Source: Spinacia oleracea (Eukaryota; Streptophyta; Magnoliopsida; Caryophyllales; Amaranthaceae). Taken from it: a DNA stretch of 64,000 nucleotides. Of the stretch, positions 12,292-24,140 are shown one piece after another. The stretch covers positions 104,443,157 through 104,507,156 of the forward strand of contig NC_079492.1 in the NCBI RefSeq assembly GCF_020520425.1, in the 5' to 3' direction. The notes beneath the pieces are model-generated. The model was not told the DNA's origin. It worked only from the letters and a program-made list of their open reading frames with translations, and did not search any database. Positions within the stretch are counted from its first letter, which is position 1; every line of letters starts with the position of its first letter. Both the position numbers and the translations under genes were made by a program.

Positions 12292-14453
12292 TTTATTGAA
12301 TAATAGTAATGGAAATAAATAGTGTATATTCGATAAACCCTTGAAAATTAAAATGCTAAAATCTGAACTCACAAATGAAAACCAACTTAGAAATAAATCC
12401 TAACTAGTGAACTTTCCATTAATCCCGTATGCAAGCATATAACATCATCACATCAAGTTCCTGTAAATTGCTCACCAAAAGGTGAACAGGGCCAAGCCAA
12501 AACAAACAGGAAATAAGGGTTAGCAAAAGCTAAGTACGAATATATGCAAGACATGTAAAACATTTATAAATAGTTGAACATACTTTCACAAACCATTTAA
12601 TTCAAAATTGGTTAATTGAAATCACAGAAGATTCAATTTCCAAATTTAGAAACTTTCCATAAATAGTAACTTTTCAAACATAGTAACTTTTCAAAAGTAT
12701 AAACATTTCAAGAATACATAATTTCAAAATAGAAACTTTTCAAAATTAGAAACATTCCATAAATATAATTATTCCAAATATATAAAATTTCCAAAAATAG
12801 ATTCCAATTATAATATGGAAATCAAACACCTCTTCTTATCTCCCCTTCCTTCCTAAATGTGCATAGTATTCCATCACAAATCTATACACTTGGGTACTAA
12901 CCAAAAAAATAGTCAACAAGTGACCCTCGACTTACACAACAAGTGATGCGTATGAACATAAAAGTTCCATAAGAATCTATTTCACTATGAGACTTCACAA
13001 AAGTACAATACATGAAAGACCATCCAATTCCAACCATATGATAAACCAATAATCCTCCTTTTATTTAATCCAACGTATTTTGAAATATATAAAGATTTAA
13101 AACTCATCAAAACCAAACCAAATATTTTTAACACCACTTGAACTGATCCATAATCATTTGAAAATCAACTAAATTATTTAAACTTTCAAAAATCTTCAAA
13201 CAATTATTCACAAATCAGAACAATTCAAAATCGTTGATTCACAATTTCAATTTGAAAACCATTAATAATTCGAGGTTAATAGTCAAACCATACATAGATT
13301 TCAATTATATAATAATGTAGCCACATACACGTACCTTGATTAAATAACACCTCACACAAAGATTAGTTTGATCCTGCTACGGATCACTCACGAGTTCCTA
13401 ACAATTAATAAATAAAACCCTAATTAATTCATGATTAAACAATTAAATTAATAAAAATAAATCTAATGGACTTAATATTCATGAGTTATGAATGCATAAT
13501 AATAGTATTATAAATCAAAATTTCGAACTCGTGGTTTAAAAATACACTTTTAAAAATTACGACATTAATTTAGAAGAGTTTAAATAGTAAAAACTGAGCG
13601 TAAAAGAGAAAGCTTTGAAAACAATTGGGGTGTGGAAGTCACGACACCAAGAGATAGACGTTGGCGGAAAGGAGTGCACGACGGGGTGTCGTGGTGGTGG
13701 TATAAGGGTTTTAGGTAAGAAGGTTTAGAGCCAAAGAGGGAGAAGAAGTTTAAGAGCGGGCTTGGGAAAGCTCTCAACTTTTGGTGTGAGGAATGATGAA
13801 TGAATTAGGGGTATTTATAAGTATAGGATTAGGGTTAGGGTTAAAATAGAACCCTAAGAGGTATAGCCGTGGTTGGTGATTAAGCTATGATAGGATTCTG
13901 AATCTAGTCATGATTTTGGTGATATTTAATTTAGAGCAAAAAAATTGTTTAAAATAGAAATACAAAAGATAAAATCACGAAATTTTAAACAGAGGCTTGA
14001 ATAATTATTTAGAATATATCCTGAAATTTTCGGAATTTATATCCAAGATTTAGGATTTTAAGAAAATTTTGAATTGGTAAAACTCTTAAATTCCAATTGT
14101 AAATAGAATTATCTTATTTTCCCAAAATAAATCTGAAATATATTCTCATAAATATCTTATACCATAAAAATGATTTTATAAAATACTAAACATAATTTTC
14201 GGATTTATAAAATAATTTTAAGTTTATTAAAACTCTTTTTCTCCAAAATTGATTCCTAATAGAATTAGGAATTAATAAAATCCGAAAATAATAATTTAAA
14301 TTCAGTTTTGAAAATAATATTCCCTCTAAGACATTTGAATATTTTCCTCCAAAATATTTGAATATTTTTCCCTCCAAAATAATTTATTATCAAATATATA
14401 TTAAAAAATGCATAAAATTATTAATAAAATGCCTTAAAGTATGGGGTATTACA
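12292..14453 (-). mobile_element. Probable LTR-retrotransposon LTR/leader on the minus strand, gene-less (LARD-like)
   Basis: On the minus strand the segment starts TGTAATACCCCATAC at 14453, the typical opening of plant Ty3/gypsy-type long LTRs. A promoter-like block follows: TTATAAATACCCC at about 13810-13822, then a pyrimidine-rich transcribed leader (13600-13780) and a good splice donor (AAGGTACGTG near 13333). No retroviral domain is visible. It abruptly ends a coding exon at 14453/14454. I did not find a matching left LTR end or target duplication. The CACTA element at 1-12291 may be inserted in it, placing the other end outside the window. The short minus-strand reading frame at 13580-13777 is probably leader sequence. 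Confidence 0.45.
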
Positions 14454-14712
14454 TATCAACAATTGCATTTGGTCTGCAATGTGTGTTTCCAATAACAAGC
14501 TCACCGTCATAGTCAACATTATCATTATCGGTGTCTATGACTACATGCTTGGCTGTCTTAAACTGTTTAATAGCATGCACTTGTATCTTCTCCTTCTTTG
14601 TTTTCTGCCTTTTCATTGGAGACAATTTATCTTCAGAATCTTCAGAATTTGTTTGAACATATTCTTCATCTTCATCATTTCGTTTCTTTTTACCTGTACC
14701 AAATAAAGCCAC

Positions 14713-15874
14713 GACATAATTAACAAAAGTAGATAATTAACTCTGAGAAGTTAATGCAACTATTTTAAAAGTAAGTGGATATGATTTAAAGTAATTCACA
14801 TAAACAAAATCTCAAATTGCTTAAAGTAGATAAATAACTAAAAACAGTAAATGGAACTAATTTAAAATTAAATATTAAAAACAAAACCTCATTTTCATCT
14901 CATTTAAAAGTAATTTAAAAGTAAAGCTTATAAACAAATTCTCAAGTTCCTTAAAAGTAGATAAATAACTAAAAAAAGGAAATGGAACTAATTTAAAAGT
15001 AAAGCTTATAAACAAAAGTTGTTGGACAGGGCGAGACACTCAACATGTTGGAGTTTAAATCAAAATTCATGGAAGAAAAACAGGAAAGTAAATTACTCGT
15101 CCCTATTATGAAGATTATGTTTCGATTTTGAATAATGGGATGAATAATGTACTAGAATCTTCAAACAAAAGTTAATGGTTACTGCATCGACATTTTTGAT
15201 GCTGTTATGGCACAACTTAATTACTATGTTGCCTATGAGTACATTCTTTTTACGGATACAAAAGGAATTAACTCGAGTTCTTATAATGATTTAACTTACC
15301 AAGTTACTCGTCCCTATTAAGAATATTTATATTTAAAAGTAAACAGATGGTTAGATTTCTTTTTTAGTTTTTTTATTTACTTTTAAGTATATATCATTTA
15401 CTTTTTAAAATTTTTGATTTACTTGATTTACTGATTTTGTGAAAGTGCAAAAAGAACCTAAAACTAACACTACACTAATTACTGGTTACCAGGAACCCCA
15501 TTTTTGCCTACTGCCCTGCCTCGATAACAAGCCGAAAACACAGAAATCCCTGCCCCCCAACTACATCAAGTTACCGCTATCCAGAAATATTAGCATTACT
15601 TGATTAATGATTAGCTTATTTGCCTGAGTTAATGGTGCTATTAGACTAGTTCATAACCAAAAAGACACTTGGAGTAACAAATAACAACAGACAAAACTAA
15701 CAGGCTAACAACCACTTCAAAGTGAAGCAAATAAGCAGAACAACGGAAAACATAATATCAGAACAGTACCCAAATTTGAAAAATCTAAGCAGACATATCA
15801 GCATACTAATAATAGAAATCAAAATCTGACACTAAAAGAACATGTGACATTAATATGAAGAGCTCACCAAATTC
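14713..15874. other. AT-rich intronic sequence with a diverged direct duplication
   Basis: No coding sequence is seen. A block containing AGTAGATAAATAACTAAAAA and ATGGAACTAATTTAAAA occurs twice (about 14811-14875 and 14941-15017). This segment belongs to the intron of the broken minus-strand gene, to the left of the second CACTA element. Confidence 0.6.
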
Positions 15875-15886
15875 CACTAGAGGAAA

Positions 15887-16133
15887 AAACATCATAAGTT
15901 GCCCTTAAAATAGGCTTATACGTTGCCCTTTATAAGTGCCACCTATGAGGGGGTCACTTTTGTAAAATTATTAAAAGTTGCCCTTAACAAGGGCAACTTA
16001 TAAGCTTATAAGTTGGCCTTGTTTGCAACAAGGGCAACTTATGTGAATCTTATAAGTTTCCCTTGTTGCAAACAAGGGCAACTTATAAGCTTCACATAAG
16101 TTGCTCTTGTTGCAAACAAAGGCAACTTTTGAG
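15887..16133. repeat. Left subterminal repeats arranged as nested palindromes
   Basis: Copies of AAGTTGCCCTT and AAGGGCAACTTA alternate in orientation about every 20 to 40 bases. Bases 15986-16023 form a 38-bp palindrome centred on AAGCTT with a single mismatched pair. Arms at about 16020-16041 and 16052-16073 form a second near-perfect hairpin with TGTTTGCAACAAGGG at its base. The right end (21205-21265) carries fewer copies. These are presumably transposase-protein binding sites; they could also fold as hairpin RNA. Confidence 0.8.
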
Positions 16134-16386
16134 TTTTTTAAAAAAAAAAAAATCTGCAATATAATTCCGGATATTCTGCAATATAATTTCTGATTTTGCA
16201 ATATAAAATTCTGCTTTATAATTTATAGAATACTGTTTCACCAAACATCAGGTTGACAGTTCTCAAAAATGATATAAATTTCAAATTTCCAACAATACTA
16301 CCGAATTAATTCAAATGTAATTAATTAAATTGATAAATAACAAAATAATGTAAGAGTCACGAATAACTACAACTCTGCTCTATTTA

Positions 16387-16491
16387 TTACACTGAGGGTA
16401 GTTTACAATCGTTGGAGTAAATAGCCCACTTGTCTCGAACTTCATCCAACTCCTCTTTGGTAAAGGGCTCCTCCCTTGGAGTTTTGAAAAC
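16387..16491 (-). pseudogene. Exon-like fragment, 34 codons then stop
   Basis: On the minus strand a good acceptor (TTCTTTTAAAG) precedes an open frame at 16491 that encodes a charged peptide with PREEPFTKEELDEVRDKW and ends in TAA at 16387-16389. Its composition looks like real coding sequence, but I do not recognise the family. It lies in the non-autonomous CACTA element, downstream in the same direction as the other minus-strand pieces. It may be the last exon of a captured or degenerate element gene. Confidence 0.4.
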
Positions 16492-16591
16492 CTTTAAAAG
16501 AACAACGTACATGCAAACCAATAAATTAAATTAAGTTTCATATGCGAAACAGAAATTATATTGGTCGCAAAAACAACTTTCTGAGTGTACT

Positions 16592-17326
16592 AAGATTCAT
16601 TTCAAGTTCTTTATGCACATCTAAGGCTCATTTGGCTCAATATAGATCATATTTGGCCAAAAATGGCATTTTCGATCCCAAATATCAACAAATGAACCTA
16701 AGGACACTTTCTAAAAATTTTTTCATGATGCATATGATTATTTATATGTTTATAAGACTCATTTCAAGTTCGTTATGCACGCCTATGGGTCATTTGGGTC
16801 GATATAGATCATTTATGGCCAAAAATGGCATTTTCGATCCCAACAACCAACAAACGAACCTATTTCCACATTCTAACCATTTTTCATGATTCATATGATT
16901 AGTTATATGTTTATGAAACTCATTTCAAGTTCGTTATGCACGCCTAAGGGTCATTTGGGCCGATATAGGCCATTTATGGCAAAAAATGGCATTTTCGATC
17001 CCAACTACCAACAAACGAACCTATTTCCACATTCTAAACGTTTTTCATGATTCATATGATTAGTTATATGTTTATAAGACTCATTTTAAGTTCGTTATGC
17101 ACGTCTATGTGTCATTTGGGTCGATATAGGTCATTTATGGCCAAAAATGGCATTTTCGATCCCAACTACCAACAAACGAACATATTTCCATATTCTAAAC
17201 GCTTTTCATGATTCATATGATTAGTTATATGTTTATAAGACTCATTTTAAGTTCGTTATGCACGCCTATTGGTCATTTGGGTCGATATAGGTCATTTATG
17301 GCCAAAAATGGCATTTTCGATCCCAA
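16592..17326. repeat. 161-bp tandem array, about 4.5 copies
   Basis: The word GGCATTTTCGATCCCA falls at 16665, 16827, 16988, 17149 and 17310, giving periods of 162, 161, 161 and 161. Each unit also contains CTCATTTCAAGTTCGTTATG, GGTCATTTGGG and TGATTCATATGATTAGTTAT. The first copy is the most divergent and the last is truncated at about 17326. The array lies inside the non-autonomous CACTA element, between two exon-like fragments on the minus strand. A GGCCAAAAATGGC inverted motif occurs in each unit. Confidence 0.9.
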
Positions 17327-17482
17327 CTTCTCGGTGAGAGTGGAGGTGCACTCCCAGCAGGGAACATGGATGGTATTGAATTGCTAGAAGCAGCATTTGT
17401 ACTAGAAGCATTTCCGGGCGACATTTAAAGGATTCCCAGCCTTTGCGTCATTGACTAGTGATTTCACCTGCAATCAGGCCAG
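17327..17482 (-). pseudogene. Exon-like fragment with Ser/Ala/Pro-rich frame
   Basis: A minus-strand acceptor (GATTGCAG at about 17483) precedes a block open in one frame for about 21 codons (VKSLVNDAKAGNPLN...). Starting at ATG 17424 in another frame, an Ala/Ser/Pro-rich peptide (MSPGNASSTNAASSN) runs to the edge of the tandem array. I cannot tell which frame was used. It may be a 5' exon of the gene whose tail is at 16387-16491, with the array filling the intron. Confidence 0.3.
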
Positions 17483-17911
17483 CGTTTACATGCTAAAAAC
17501 AAAACAGTTTATAAAACACACACAAAGTTGCAAATGTAATTTCAATAGCCAGCAAATGAATTTAGGACAAGTTAAAGAAAACGGAAACCGCGGGATATAG
17601 TTTAGAAACTAAACCTGAAGAGGCAAAGTAAAGTTGACAAAAAAGGTAGCAACTACCACAAAAAATTCTCACGACAAGCACTGCCCCTCACAAAAATATC
17701 ATTCACATACACATGGTGTAACTCCCATATACAAAAGGAGGACCTGAGTCCCCTAACAAAAATATACTATCAGCATTTGTCAGAGCTGAAAGCCATGAAT
17801 TGAACATTGTGTTCTTTCAACAAACCAAAATAGTTTTACAAGTGCATTAAATAGCAACAAAAAACACATTGCATTGGAGATAAAAATTTGCTATATTGGA
17901 CAGAGTACCAT

Positions 17912-18058
17912 TCATGAGGCCCAGACTTCTCCTAGAAGTGGATCTTCTTCTTCTAGTTCATATTCGTTTTGAAATATTTCAAGCAGTTGCTCCAGCCTTG
18001 CGTTGTTTAGAAAATCTACGTACAATCTTATACGCTCAAGTTGAGGGTCAGTGCTCAT
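17912..18058 (-). CDS. Small acidic/leucine-rich ORF, 48 aa, unknown
   Basis: ATG 18058 to TGA 17912 encodes 48 residues starting MSTDPQLERIRLYVDF. It contains an amphipathic Leu/Glu run (NNARLEQLLEIFQNEYELEEE) and ends LGEVWAS. A possible acceptor (GTCTTTAG) lies just before the ATG. The composition and helical periodicity look like genuine protein rather than chance. A donor-like GAATG|GTACTC follows the stop by a few bases. I do not recognise the family. It sits in the non-autonomous CACTA element and may be an N-terminal exon of a captured or element gene. Confidence 0.35.
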   Translation of the reverse strand: MSTDPQLERIRLYVDFLNNARLEQLLEIFQNEYELEEEDPLLGEVWAS

Positions 18059-18059
18059 G

Positions 18060-20750
18060 CAAAACTAAAGACATAAATATCTGTAGCTGAAGTACATATA
18101 AATAACTATCTATCTGATTAGATTATCAAATGTAATGTGTAGAGAAACTAGGGAAACTTTTGGGATAACTACACTATGACCATATGACTACATAATCTGA
18201 TTCGAAAAGAAACAATGAACATGTTAAACAAACTTATAGTTCAAGCCCAACTAAGCAACTTTCCAGATTATTCAAAATTTCAAAGAGAATCCTAATTTAA
18301 GCTAGATGAACCATAAAATGCTCAAGACATAATATAATTTTAGTTCATGAAATCTAATTATAAATGTCTGATTATATAAATTAATAAATTGAGGTAAAAA
18401 GGTTCATACACGGAAAAACAAACATGGATAAGTCTTCTCTAATTCTTTAAACACGGTCAGATCAGACCTAAATTTAACTGATAAATTTCTTTTAGGTCCT
18501 AACATAATAATACCTCGACGAGACAGGTGCTAGAATGTATTTTCATAAAATGAGAGTTTACTGTCCAGATTAAGTGAGAAGAATAAATCATGATCCCGAA
18601 AGCTTTAACGGATAAGAACACATTTAGACAATATATTTCAGATCTACCATGCTTGATATCAACGTGATCTGCAATATTCTAGTTCAACCAAGTACCCTTT
18701 TTATACTATCTGGGATAGCAACAAAGCATTAGGAGTACCAAGGACCTTAACAATCAAACCCATATAGATCAGCTTTAGAGTTTTTATTTACATTTGAACA
18801 AATAAATAAAAAAATAAAAAAAAGTAGGCCAAAAAGTAGTAGTAAAGCTTTTTAATTATCTTACTGCAGGAGGAAGAATATAGTGGGCAAAGATTAATAT
18901 ATTAAGAAACAAATCCTTCACAAAACACCATAATCAATATATGTATACTATTAGCCACTATAATATCAGTCACCTAAAACTAGAACTCCTTCAATCTAAG
19001 CTACAGAAAACTAGTTAAAGTTCTAAAGTCTAAAATTATAAACTCTGAAAATCCCAGCAGCCACACCAAGAGATTATTATGAACTAACAGCTAGCAATTT
19101 ACAAATTATAGGACATGACTATGCAGAAGCTATTTTAACCAAAGAACATAAGAATTTTGCTGGTTTTAAGCAATGAGTAGTGAACAATTAGGTTGGATGC
19201 TTTCTCTCGAGTTCCCGAATGTAATAGTTAGTTTCCCTTCAGTAATATAACCATAAAACCCACAAGAGCTACGAACATGCAATAATTATATTGAGGTATG
19301 CAAGTACGAACATGACAATCAAAATCAGGTATGAGCTAGGCTAATTATAAACTCCCGACAATAAATTTCTTAAATGAACATCTAGCGTCATACTTGTTTA
19401 TCATCGTTACTTATAAGATTCCCCAAACAATATAACACACTGTCAGTAAACCTAACACATTACACAATAAAAACAACCTTTCTGATCTACTGTTAAAGCA
19501 AAATTATAAGGTTGTGATTGCTCTGATTCCACTAAGTGTCATAAAGCTAACTCAAAGGCCCATAAAATAGAAGATACAGACTAAACATGATAAATTTACC
19601 AACTCTAAGAAGCGATTTAATACTAGCAATTATTATAGATATGAAGTAGCAAATGAAAGACCGACCTACTGACGGCAACAGGTATGAACTACTAACAAAT
19701 CCTAAGAAAACAATTACACTAATTTAAAGAGGCATAATTAAGCCTATGCATGAACCAACCACTAAAATAAAAGTCATACCATTGGAAAAGAAATTTAAAT
19801 AAAGAGTAACTAAGCTAAACATAAAAAGAAATACTCATGTGAAACTAAGAGAGAATAAAACATATAGAACTAACCATTAAAGACTAACATAACAACCGAG
19901 ACAACTTAATAACTACAAGCAAACACGGGAAAACTAATAAGATTATGAAGAAAACAAGCAAATATAATAAGGAAGCTACTTAAATACAAATGCTGTGAAT
20001 ATTACGGAGTAAGGAACTGCTAGTCTACTACATGCTAATAATAACAAAAACAGAGAACAAGATTCCTGAAATGCCTAGCAAATTGACCACTTTAATGATA
20101 GTCTCTATACATGAGCCTTTAATGATAGTATCTATACACGACCCTGCCAATGCTTAGTATTCAATACTAACTTAAACCAACCATTAATTGAAAACACCAA
20201 AACCAGGCAAGAGAATAAGAAACGCCGGGGTTAAAGACTGTACCACGGACATACAAATGATGGTTCAAATGTAGCTAATAACACGAGTACACACCATAAT
20301 GTACCACGGACATACATACTGATGGTTCCTTTCATACATGAAACGTCGGGGTTAAAGACTGTCTGGAGTGTGCTGAACAATGAGCATAAATTCTAAGTTT
20401 TCCAATTCCATAAATTACCAATTTGCACACAGCAAACAATGATGATAAGGTGTTACCGTATAAGAAAAAGAAAATTGCATCCTTTCAAAGCTATATATAT
20501 GCCTATACAGTGAACAAGACAAACATTTAGACAATTTTCTCAATGTAACACCGCCAAACAGGTAATCAATTATTTCCAAGTTGAATTGTGACCAGTTGAT
20601 TCTATCGATATTTTCATCTTTTATTTAAAATATCCCTAGTTCAGTTGCATCAATCCTCAAATTATTGTTCATTACATAACCAAAAATAATCATGAGAAAT
20701 CTATATAGCTTGGCGCACATAATCACAAAATATTCGCAGAAAACAGAAAA
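18060..20750. other. No gene seen; AT-rich interior of the non-autonomous CACTA element
   Basis: No open frame with coding character and no recognised RNA gene is seen. Short duplications occur at 20095-20145 (TTTAATGATAGT words) and 20225-20365 (GTACCACGGACATACA and GGGGTTAAAGACTGT, twice each). It is probably intronic or filler sequence. Confidence 0.6.
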
Positions 20751-20830
20751 ATATTCAAACGAAATTAACAAAATGAATCCAATAAAATTCAGACGAAATT
20801 AAAAAGCAAAATTGAAGACGACGATCAAAA

Positions 20831-21110
20831 TTACAAATAAAATCGAACCTCTTTATGGTAAGGAAGATTGAGAAATTTGCAGCAATCACCAATTTCATCG
20901 CAAGTAGGATTTTCGCAAGCTTTGGTAGTGCAAATTCGGCGGCCTTCAGCAATTGTTTTCTTCGAATTGAGTGGGGAAGAACACCTCTGTTGTCGCCTGA
21001 GAAGGAGGAGAGAGGGTGCGAGTGTGTGAGTGTGGTTTCGCCGGTGGCTTCGCCGGTCACCTGAGAAGGAGGACGTTTTGCAGGAGCTGTGACAGGGAGG
21101 AGAGAGCATT
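20831..21110 (-). other. Leader/first-exon-like block next to the right end of the non-autonomous CACTA
   Basis: On the minus strand, about 160 bases inside the right terminus, is a CT-rich, C/G-elevated stretch. It has two overlapping open frames (20755-21060 and 20831-21109) and a possible donor AAAGAG|GTTCGA near 20847. It resembles the transcribed leader of an element gene read leftward toward the fragments at 18058-16387. Low-complexity Ser/Arg/Leu coding argues against a stable protein. Confidence 0.35.
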
Positions 21111-21274
21111 GTTTTTTTTTTTAGTTCTTAGGTTAAGGCTGCGCTTGTATGGGTGGCATATTTTCAGATTTTAATTAATTTTTTTTTTTTTAATTTTTTT
21201 TCCTTAAAGGTTGCACTTGTTTGATAAGGGTAACTTTTGTTGAGCAACTTATAAGGATTTTTCCTCTAGTGTTC

Positions 21275-22149
21275 AACCAACTATTCATGGCTAAAAATAT
21301 TAAACCCAAAATCTAGAATCAATTATTCTCGGCAATATCATCAATTAAGGTATATAAAAAGTAATAATGTACCATAAAAAAATAAGTGATAGCTTATAGC
21401 TCCATAGAAGCAATTTTCTCAGCAAAGAAGCATAACAGCAGAAAACATAAAACTAGAAAAATTAGATCATCTCAGTTTTCAAAAGTAAACAAAGCATTAC
21501 TTTAATGGTAAACTTAATATTATCAAAAGTAAACAAAAATTAGGCTACATTACCTTGTTTTGGATTTGTCTCATTTTTCGACATTTTTCCTGTTAAAGTA
21601 AATAAACAGGAAAAATAAAACCTAAAAAATTTCTGAAAAAATTTCACAAAAAAAGTTTACAAAAAAAGAAGAAAAAAAAAACAAACAACAAAAGTTCTGA
21701 AACAAAGACAGGAGAGAGAAATACCTCAGTAGTTCATTCGCCAGAAAAATCAAAGCTTCGGCACCAGAAAATGCAATTTTCAAGCTGCAAATTCTTCAAA
21801 ACAGTAGGGTTAACATGATGTGATGTAATTTGCACAAATTCGAGCAAAATTCGTAGAAAGTTGAGCAGAATTTGCAGAAATTTGAGCAAATTCGACATTA
21901 AAAAAAAGCAACAAAATCGAAAGAATTATGTAAACATACCTCTAAATCTCAGCAATCTTCGCGAAATTACGATGTAATTTCCGTTTTTGCAAGTGATTTT
22001 GAAGAAAATTTGTTGAGGAGAGAGATGAGGGTGTGTGAATTCAAGTGAGGAGAGAGAAATTAACGTGAGTGGGTGAGGGAGTGTGTTAGTTGAAGAGAGA
22101 GAAGTTGTCAGCTCAATCAAGAGAGAGAAGTTAACGCGCATCATTAATG
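21275..22149 (-). promoter_or_regulatory. Leader region of the broken minus-strand gene
   Basis: The minus strand has a pyrimidine-rich stretch (TCTCTCTC-type words 22000-22120) followed by donor- and acceptor-like junctions at about 21941, 21805, 21726 and 21590. This is typical of a plant 5'UTR with short introns. The first coding exon (ATG 21584) lies at its end. The A-rich block at 21590-21710 would be intron. Confidence 0.45.
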
Positions 22150-23096
<947 letters not shown>

Positions 23097-23412
23097 TGAA
23101 GGAAATAATGCCCTTGGTCCAAGTATGCATTCTATGATAAGTCTAATAAATGCGGTTCAGTATTAATTAACAAGTTAATAATTCAGTGAGATCAAGTGAG
23201 CTGAATGCCTAGCTAGAGGCCGCTTCAGTTCAAGTGGAATTAATGATATTAATCCACAACTTACTCTTGACTGAACCCGTATGGTCACACAAATAGTACG
23301 TAAACGGATCAAGTATTTAATGGCATTAAATACTCCATCTATGAATATTCGGAATCGACGGATCTTGGTTTCAGTGGGAGCTGAGATCGTCACAGGCAAG
23401 AAATTAATACTC

Positions 23413-23728
23413 CGGAAACGATGATATTGCCGGAAACGGAAATATGGATCGTATCGGAAATATAAATATTATCCAAGTCGTAGATGTTGCTGGAAACGGA
23501 AACATGGTACGTATCGGAAATTATTATCGGAAATGGAAATATTGCCAGAATCGGAAATATTGCCGGAAACGGAAATATTGTCAGAATCGGAAAAATTATC
23601 GGAATCGGAAAATAATTCCGGAAACGGAAATATTAAATATTTGTTCGAAACGGAAATTAATTCCGGAATCGGAAATGTTAAATATTGTTCGTATCGGAAA
23701 TGAATTCCGGAATCGGAAATTTAATCGG
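23413..23728 (+). repeat. GGAAA-word array in the U3 region
   Basis: Dozens of bases are organised as imperfect repeats of CGGAAATATTGC, TCGGAAAT and ACGGAAAC, arranged head to tail upstream of the promoter. The right LTR repeats this at 32462-32778. The arrangement resembles clustered transcription-factor sites (ETS/GATA-like GGAA cores), but no binding protein can be inferred from sequence alone. Confidence 0.8.
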
Positions 23729-24130
23729 AAGCGTATCGTACGAATAAGCATCGGACGAGGCCTACCGGACGAGGGCCCAGCACGAAGCCAGGCCATCGCC
23801 CAGCAAGCCAAGCGCGCCACACGAGCAGCCAAGGCCACGCCAGGCCCAGCAGGCCGTGGCAGCGCGCGCAGGAGCTACGTGGGCTTGTAGCTCGCGTAGG
23901 CCTCGCTGCGTGGGCTGCTGCTCGCACGCACGCGCATGGGCGGCCCATCGTGGCTGCCGTGTGTGTGTGCGTAAGTGTTTGTGTTCATGCACGATTCCTA
24001 AAACATGCAGAGTTCGGTTAATGATTAAATTCCTAATTCTATTTGATAAATTAATTAATTAGAGTTCTTGTAGGATTCTAGGTTTAATTAATTTGTATCT
24101 GAATAGGATTCCAATTCCCTTTCCATACCC

Positions 24131-24140
24131 CTATAAATAT
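24131..24140 (+). promoter_or_regulatory. TATA box of the copia 5' LTR
   Basis: CTATAAATAT is preceded by CCATACCC and followed about 30 bases later by TTCACAATTTATAAC, a plausible start region. The same box is at about 33217 in the right LTR. Confidence 0.7.

Larger units (their letters stand above)
15875..21271. mobile_element. Non-autonomous CACTA element (5397 bp) with TTC target duplication
   Basis: The left end reads CACTAGAGGAAAAA (15875) and the right end, on the minus strand, CACTAGAGGAAAAATCC (from 21271). Both ends are followed inward by AAGTTGCCCTT-type subterminal words. A perfect 3-bp duplication TTC flanks it (15872-15874 and 21272-21274), which is the expected CACTA target-site size. 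It holds no TNP2 or Transposase_24 sequence, so it must be moved in trans. Its ends differ from those of the element at 1-12291 beyond the CACTA core, so a different CACTA family would be the helper. Inside are hairpins, a 161-bp tandem array and minus-strand exon-like fragments. Confidence 0.9.

Noticed and set aside
14479-14706. Plus-strand 75-codon frame
   Set aside because: It is the antisense shadow of the minus-strand exon at 14454-14693, which has matching splice phase with exon 1.
16592-17326. Possible CRISPR-like array because of regular spacing
   Set aside because: The whole 161-bp unit repeats, with no unique spacers, and the genome is a plant; it is a tandem repeat.
23175-24062. 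Open frames in the LTR, duplicated in the right LTR (32225-33147)
   Set aside because: They arise from GGAAA words and the GC-rich tract of U3; no domain, and the repeat unit lengths change between LTR copies.
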